In this document: piece after piece, positions 41,675 to 45,859 of the stretch
Layout of the letters: the number at the start of each line of letters is the position of its first letter
Position numbering within the stretch: position 1 is the stretch's first letter
Assembly (NCBI GenBank): GCA_003158745.1
Contig: PMLC01000009.1
Coordinates: forward strand, 1 to 45,859
DNA: 45,859 nt
Reading direction: 5' to 3'
Origin: Acidobacteriota bacterium
GTDB taxonomy: Bacteria; Acidobacteriota; Thermoanaerobaculia; Thermoanaerobaculales; Thermoanaerobaculaceae
Position numbers and translations under genes: made by a program
Notes under the pieces: model-generated
The model's input: the letters and a program-made list of their open reading frames with translations, nothing else
Databases searched by the model: none
Told to the model about the DNA's origin: nothing

Positions 41675-43031
41675 GGCTCCTCCTCGATGCACCTTGAATC
41701 GACCCCAGGCGGACCGGATACGATCCACCTTCTCTGAGGGCACGCAGCTTCGCCGGGAGCGTCTTCATCTGCTGCATCGCGTATCCGCGACACTCCTCGA
41801 GAGCCGGGACAGCCCGGCACAGGCGGCCGCCCATGAGCCAGGGCTCCAGCAGCGGCTCCCAGGCCCCCTGGGGAGGCGCTTCGCTGACATCCGTGACCAT
41901 GTCCTCGGCCATGATCCCGTCCGCAACACGGCGGCGCCACACCTGCTTTGTCCCCGGGGTCGTGCTTTTGCCGGCCGATCGCTTGGCCACGCCACGCACC
42001 GGCTGTCCGGGTTCTTCCACCGCGACGAGCTTGTAGACGGCCTGGAGCGCCGGGGCGTCGGAGGACGTCACCATCCGGGTCCCTACGCCGAACGAGTCGA
42101 TCGGGGCGCCCGCCGCCAGGATCGACGCAATGCGATCTTCGTCGAGATCTCCAGTTGCCACGATCCGCACCTGGGGGCGGCCCAAACCGTCGAGCAGGTT
42201 GCGGCACGCCTTGGCAAGCCCGACGATCTCGCCGCTGTCGAGCCGGATCGCGAGGAAGCTCAGCTCGGGATCGGCGGCGGCCCGCTTCACCGCCTTGAGA
42301 GTTTCGTAGGTATCAACGAGGAGTATCGTCCGGCCTGGGAAAGTCCTAGCGTAGGCGCGGAACGCCTCCTGCTCGCTTCGGAACGCGAGCACAAACGAGT
42401 GCGCCATCGTACCCGATGACGGTATTCCGAGACGGCAGGCAGCCCAGACGTTGGAGGTCCCGTCAAGCCCGGCGAGGTACGCCGAGCGTGCCGCCCAACA
42501 TGCAGCCTGGGGCCCATGGGCCCTGCGGGAGCCAAAGTCCACCACGGTGCGATCGCCTGCCGCAAACCGGACGCGGGCGGCCTTCGAGGCCACCAGCGTC
42601 GCGAACGAGATCGCCGCGAGCAGGTAGGTCTCGACGAGTTGGGCCTGTTCGATCGGTGCCTCGACGCGCAGCACAGGCTCCCCGGCGAACACCGGGGTTC
42701 CTTCGCGCACCGCCCACACGTCGCCGGTGAAATGGAGGCGTTGCAGGTCCTCGAAGAAACCGTCCGACAGCCCGCGAAACGCCTCGATGCGGCGGAGGGC
42801 CGCGACTTGCTCCTCGCAGAAGTGCAAACCGAGCAAGTACGCCAGAGCCGGTTCGAGACCCGCGGCAAGGAGGAAATTGCGCCCTGGGGGAAGCTCCCTG
42901 AACCACAATTCGAAGGCACCTCGCACGCCGGACCGGTGCTCCCTGTACGCAGCCAACATGGTGAGCTGGTACAGGTCAGTGATGAGCCCCAGTTCGTCTT
43001 CACGAGGCAGCAGAGGATCCGGAGTTCTCAT
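41646..43031 (-). CDS. pncB: Nicotinate phosphoribosyltransferase
   Basis: A 461-aa NAD-salvage enzyme forming nicotinate mononucleotide from nicotinate and PRPP. LITDLYQLTMLAAY at the N-terminus, FGSRRAHGPQAACWAARSAYLAG, catalytic His in SGTMAHSFV, LLVDTYET, IRLDSGEIVGLA and FGVGTRMVTS all fit the family. ATG 43031 with AGGAG. The C-terminal ~30 residues are basic and poorly conserved, and lie over the start of the FHA gene in another frame; this strongly suggests coupled translation. Confidence 0.93.
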   Translation of the reverse strand: MRTPDPLLPREDELGLITDLYQLTMLAAYREHRSGVRGAFELWFRELPPGRNFLLAAGLEPALAYLLGLHFCEEQVAALRRIEAFRGLSDGFFEDLQRLHFTGDVWAVREGTPVFAGEPVLRVEAPIEQAQLVETYLLAAISFATLVASKAARVRFAAGDRTVVDFGSRRAHGPQAACWAARSAYLAGLDGTSNVWAACRLGIPSSGTMAHSFVLAFRSEQEAFRAYARTFPGRTILLVDTYETLKAVKRAAADPELSFLAIRLDSGEIVGLAKACRNLLDGLGRPQVRIVATGDLDEDRIASILAAGAPIDSFGVGTRMVTSSDAPALQAVYKLVAVEEPGQPVRGVAKRSAGKSTTPGTKQVWRRRVADGIMAEDMVTDVSEAPPQGAWEPLLEPWLMGGRLCRAVPALEECRGYAMQQMKTLPAKLRALREGGSYPVRLGSIQGASRRSHAGTDPARQ

Positions 43032-43122
43032 GGTTCTCCTACCGAGCGTAACACGGTCAGCGGGGGTGCGAAAGGCTCTCCGACAGGCTCTCCGAAGGGG
43101 CCGTCATCGGTGCAATGCAGAG

Positions 43123-43360
43123 GTGGCCGGCAAGTTCCTCCCGGTGCGCCTGCGCGCGCTACGACGACGAGATCACCGTCTGGGTCCGCGTGGGCGAGGT
43201 CGTGAGCCGCTGGGTCGTGTTCGAGTACCGCGTCGAGGGTCCGGCCCGGACCGTCCTGGCCGAAGGAGAAACTCGGCACGTCGTGGTGAGGAAGATAACC
43301 GAGCGACCGACCGTCATCCCCACCGAGCTTCGGAACCCGCTACAGCGGCGCCCGGGCTAG
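43123..43360 (+). pseudogene. Decayed acyl-CoA thioesterase (hotdog, YbgC/FadM-type)
   Basis: The C-terminal half of a hotdog thioesterase is readable: KFLPVRLRA in one frame, then, after a shift within the GCGCGC run at ~43153-43160, YDDEITVWVRVGEVVSRW, VFEYRV, LAEGETRHVVV and PTVIPTEL in the next. The usual N-terminal third with the catalytic Asp/Tyr region is absent; instead a short direct repeat (AGGCTCTCCGA twice, 43053-43096) precedes it. The final TAG lies in the palindrome at 43356. The rest of the gap 43032-43122 holds no gene. Confidence 0.7.
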
Positions 43361-43415
43361 GAGCCTGTCCGAGTGAGCGGGTGCGGTCGCCCCATTGCCG
43401 GGACAGGCTCCTAGC
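43356..43415. repeat. 15-bp perfect inverted repeat, 60-bp MITE-like palindrome
   Basis: GCTAGGAGCCTGTCC (43356-43370) and GGACAGGCTCCTAGC (43401-43415) are exact inverted copies around 30 bp. The CTAG in each arm supplies the TAG stop of the decayed thioesterase on the plus strand (43358-43360) and of the exosortase-associated gene on the minus strand (43413-43411). It could act as a two-way terminator or be a small mobile element. Confidence 0.8.
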
Positions 43416-43950
43416 TCTCCGGCTCGGCCGGCAGGCCAACCAGCGGGAAAACTCGCTCTGAGTACGCGCCCACCCACAGAACCAGAGGGAGCGCGAAGGT
43501 CACCGGGATGTTGAAGAAGTACCGCAGGGTGCCGTATACGTTGCGGGCAACGTCCGAGTAGTTCGCGCGGCTCCACGGTCCCATCGAAAGTGCCTCCAGG
43601 GCCTTCATCTCCCACACGAGGCCCAGCGCGTGCGAGAGCGCGAGCAGGCCGAGCGCCGCGAGGAGCCTGCGCCAGAGGCCCCCGGCCAGGGGCCGGGGCA
43701 GCGCCAGCACGAGTGCCAGGAATGGCACCAGGTTGAAGTGAATCTGCGTCATCGGGACCTTCAGCCAGTCCGAGTTAGAGCGCATGTCGGACCTGCCGAG
43801 GAGCGCGTCGTTGTCGCGCAGGACGACCATCGAGGCCGCTGGGTGCTCTCCGAAGCGAGCGATTGCCTGGGCAACGTCGCACAGGGCGGGGTTGTAGACC
43901 GGCCGGGCCACCGCCCAGATCACGACCGCCGCCACGAGCGCCACGGGCAA
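43411..43950 (-). CDS. Membrane protein paired with exosortase H
   Basis: A ~179-aa protein with four hydrophobic segments (LPVALVAAVVIWAVARPVY; FNLVPFLALVLALP; LAALGLLALSHALGLVWEM; IPVTFALPLVLWVGAY) and a polar loop between the first two. Its place straight after exosortase H fits the exosortase H-associated membrane protein type, function unknown. The start is uncertain: TTG 43950, CTG 43956 or GTG 43944 are all in frame, none with a clear Shine-Dalgarno. The stop codon lies in the inverted repeat. Confidence 0.7.
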   Translation of the reverse strand: MPVALVAAVVIWAVARPVYNPALCDVAQAIARFGEHPAASMVVLRDNDALLGRSDMRSNSDWLKVPMTQIHFNLVPFLALVLALPRPLAGGLWRRLLAALGLLALSHALGLVWEMKALEALSMGPWSRANYSDVARNVYGTLRYFFNIPVTFALPLVLWVGAYSERVFPLVGLPAEPES

Positions 43951-43972
43951 TCGCTTCAGGAAGGCGCGAAGG

Positions 43973-44491
43973 TCAGTGGTCGATCTTCTCGAAGGCATAC
44001 CGCCGCACCCAAACCAGCCACAGAACAACGCCGAACACGATGACGAGAGACTGCCAGACGAGCACGTGCGACACGTTGAACCACTGCGGCCGCAGGATGC
44101 CGACGTAGAAGAGGGAGACCACCCGGACGACGTTGAAGATCTGGATGGCGACGAATCCCAGCACCACGCCGAGGAGCTTGCTGCGCCACGGTGCGGGGAA
44201 GGCAAGAACCGCGGAAACGAAGATCAGGATTGCCTCCAGGCCGTTGCACCCGTTGAAGATCGTAACCGAGAACCGGCGTGAGGTCAGGACCTGGCCAACG
44301 ACCTTCGAATCTTCCCCAAAGAGGTTGAGCACCACCCTCGACTCGTGGGCGACGAACGTCGTGTAGGGATTGACGATGTGGTCGTTGACCGGCCGAAGCG
44401 CGAGAATGAGGAACCCGAGGCTCAGAACGGCTACGTATCGGGCGACGAAGCGGCCCGCCGGAGTTGCGAGAAAGGTGCGGATCCAGTTCAC
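43973..44491 (-). CDS. xrtH: Exosortase H
   Basis: A 172-aa integral membrane transpeptidase-like protein that processes secreted proteins bearing a C-terminal sorting signal (the IPTLxxWG-CTERM type). The catalytic residues sit in NGCNGLEAILIF (Cys), FNVVRVVSLFYVG (Arg) and FNVSHVLVWQSLVIV (His). Four to six hydrophobic segments; length is typical of XrtH. GTG 44491 starts VNWIRTFLATPAG; the Shine-Dalgarno is weak. No protein with a matching C-terminal tag is encoded in this window, so the substrates lie elsewhere. Confidence 0.85.
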   Translation of the reverse strand: MNWIRTFLATPAGRFVARYVAVLSLGFLILALRPVNDHIVNPYTTFVAHESRVVLNLFGEDSKVVGQVLTSRRFSVTIFNGCNGLEAILIFVSAVLAFPAPWRSKLLGVVLGFVAIQIFNVVRVVSLFYVGILRPQWFNVSHVLVWQSLVIVFGVVLWLVWVRRYAFEKIDH

Positions 44492-44619
44492 CGCAGGATT
44501 ATCCTGGCACGTTGCCTTCCGGTCAACGACCGGACCGACGCCGTGCCGCCGGAGTGGACATCCTGGCGCCCCCTGGGGACGCCTCGGCACAGGCGCACAC
44601 GTCGGAGCGGACTCGAGAA

Positions 44620-44635
44620 TGGCACGGCTCTTGTA
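44620..44635 (+). promoter_or_regulatory. Candidate sigma-54 promoter
   Basis: TGGCACG-N4-TTGTA matches the -24/-12 consensus TGGCACG-N4-TTGCW in all but one position, with GG and the -12 G exactly spaced (10 bp). Transcription would start near 44645, only about 5 nt before the chosen TonB-like ATG, so either the mRNA is nearly leaderless or translation starts later. Chance matches to this motif occur. Confidence 0.4.
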
Positions 44636-44649
44636 GGATAGACCCTGAT

Positions 44650-45750
44650 ATGTTTGGTGTGCCCGATTTCGATCCCTCCCAGGAGCTAGAACTCGAGGAA
44701 CCTGGCCCATCACGGATCTTCAAGTTCATCGAAGGCAACTCCGAAGAGTTGCCGTGGCCCCTCGGGAAAGACCAGAAGGCCCTCTTCCTCCTGGACGAGC
44801 GGGTCTCGCCCCGCCCGATCCGGCTACGCGACCGTTCGCTACTCATTGCGCTGGTGGCCTCGCTGCTCCTCCACATCGTGATCTTCTCGCAGTTGCGGGC
44901 CGACAGCTTGATCCAGACGATGCTCGCAGCGAGAAGGCTGCAGGCCATGAGGAACCCCCCCGAAGACAACACGCCCTTCTACGAGATGGTGGATATGCCC
45001 AAGCAGCGCGCCGAGAAGCCGTCGCGGCCCAAAGCCCCGGCCTCGGACCTCGAACGCCGAGCGCATGGCGGAGTCGGCGCGCCGGATATCACGCCGGGCT
45101 CTCGCGGTAACACACCGGAGTTGCGGCTCGAGCCCCCAGGCAACCAGCGCGCAGGCAAGCCGGCCGGACCTAGCGAAGGGGACCGGGTTGCCGCTCGTGA
45201 GGCCGGGCAAGGCGGCAGCCAGAGCGGCCAGGGAGCAGACCTGGGGATCAGGGCAACCGACAAGGGCGCCGGGGCCGTGCTGATCACGCCGACCGCCGGC
45301 GGCGGCGCCCAGCAGAGATCGCCGGGGCTCAAGGGCCTCGGCGCATATGGGACGCTGGGCTCGGCCGGCGGAGCGGTCCCCGAACGCAAGGGCGGCCAGG
45401 TGGACGTCGGCCCGCTCGCATTCGACACCGAGTGGTACGACTGGGGCCCGTACGCGGCGGAGATGCTGCGCCGCATCCGGTACCACTGGGACATCCCAGA
45501 GATCGCCCAGATGGGTGTCCCGGGCGTCGTCCGCATCCACTTCTTCATCGAGCGGGACGGCCGGGTGACGGAGGTCGAAATCCAGAGGGAGTCCGGGCGT
45601 CCCCCTATGGACTTCGCGGCGCGGGACGCAATCCAGAACGCCTCACCGCTGCCGCCGCTGCCGGACGATCTGGGCGGCGTGTTTCATGAGGGCGTGACCA
45701 TCACTTTCTACTACAACACGCCCGTCCCCGAGCGCACCGATCGCGGCTGA
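44650..45750 (+). CDS. TonB family C-terminal domain protein
   Basis: A 366-aa protein: cytoplasmic acidic N-terminus (~1-60), one TM helix (LLIALVASLLLHIVIFSQL, ~75-93), a long low-complexity periplasmic linker rich in Gly, Pro and Gln, and a TonB-type C-terminal domain (~255-366). That domain contains YAAEMLRRIRYHWDIPE, GVVRIHFFIERDGRVTEVEI and FAARDAIQNASPLPPLP. TonB links inner-membrane proton force to outer-membrane receptors, but the large N-terminal cytoplasmic part is unusual and no ExbB/ExbD is near. Divergent from xrtH. Confidence 0.82.
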   Translation: MFGVPDFDPSQELELEEPGPSRIFKFIEGNSEELPWPLGKDQKALFLLDERVSPRPIRLRDRSLLIALVASLLLHIVIFSQLRADSLIQTMLAARRLQAMRNPPEDNTPFYEMVDMPKQRAEKPSRPKAPASDLERRAHGGVGAPDITPGSRGNTPELRLEPPGNQRAGKPAGPSEGDRVAAREAGQGGSQSGQGADLGIRATDKGAGAVLITPTAGGGAQQRSPGLKGLGAYGTLGSAGGAVPERKGGQVDVGPLAFDTEWYDWGPYAAEMLRRIRYHWDIPEIAQMGVPGVVRIHFFIERDGRVTEVEIQRESGRPPMDFAARDAIQNASPLPPLPDDLGGVFHEGVTITFYYNTPVPERTDRG

Positions 45751-45859
45751 GAGACGGTGGCCTGTGGTCAGGGGTCCGAGTAGACAAACAAAGGGGCAGA
45801 GGTGCAGGGGAGCAGAGGTGCAAACGACAAACCGTCGGTGTCTCGCTCCTCTGCTCCTC
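45751..45859. repeat. GGAG-unit repeat at the window edge (truncated)
   Basis: After the TonB-like stop, a GTCAGGGGTCC stretch leads to GGCAGAGG and GGGAGCAGAGG units. GAGCAGAGG (45810-45818) is complementary to CCTCTGCTC (45848-45856). Same family as 1536-1655; it is cut by the window end. Confidence 0.6.

Overview
The window is about 67% GC, densely packed and clearly from a Gram-negative bacterium. Evidence for an outer membrane is an LpxL/HtrB-type acyltransferase, a MlaE-MlaF-MlaD lipid-transport operon, a TonB-like protein and a probable outer-membrane protein. An exosortase H, a gmk-rpoZ-coaBC-family 4 uracil-DNA glycosylase operon and secreted dipeptidyl-peptidase IV together fit Acidobacteriota (Thermoanaerobaculia-like) best, with a deltaproteobacterial-type lineage as the alternative. 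That placement is inference; no rRNA or tRNA gene is visible.

Layout. 1-7.1 kb: a structured leader and M20 peptidase, TatD nuclease, Gfo/Idh oxidoreductase, two small membrane proteins, a diguanylate cyclase, an inositol-monophosphatase-family enzyme and a small conserved-looking protein. 7.1-16.2 kb (minus strand): a long, mostly overlapping run of HD-GYP phosphodiesterase, PilW-like TPR lipoprotein, Roadblock protein, FtsY, RibD, RibE, an unrecognised 326-aa protein, HemW, an outer-membrane-like protein and a lipoprotein. 16.2-22.7 kb: a PolX-like protein whose polymerase active site is lost but whose PHP domain is intact, a small unknown protein, threonine aldolase, and the gmk-rpoZ-coaBC-udg operon. 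22.8-29.5 kb: lipid A-type acyltransferase, LemA plus TPM-domain protein, an amidohydrolase/deaminase, PilZ protein, superoxide dismutase and UDP-glucose dehydrogenase. 30-38.2 kb: DPP-IV, two large membrane proteins, a 57-codon relic of a sugar epimerase, and mlaD/mlaF/mlaE. 38.3-45.9 kb: a fused DAK2-DegV (FakA-FakB-like) protein flanked by two paralogous zinc-ribbon acidic proteins, an FHA protein overlapping nicotinate phosphoribosyltransferase, a decayed thioesterase, exosortase H with a companion membrane protein, and a TonB-like protein behind a possible sigma-54 promoter.

Making, breaking and sensing of c-di-GMP are all present (GGDEF with I-site, HD-GYP, PilZ), alongside PilW-like and Roadblock genes that suggest type IV pili or surface motility. 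The most unusual feature is between the genes: several families of short-unit hairpin repeats start within a few bases of stop codons. In some cases they supply the stop codon or the last residues of the protein, and they were possibly spread as mobile hairpins or terminators. The strongest protein-level oddities are the polymerase-dead PolX, the zinc-ribbon pair around the DAK2-DegV fusion, the relic epimerase, and a CoaBC whose usual active-site cysteine position holds glutamate.
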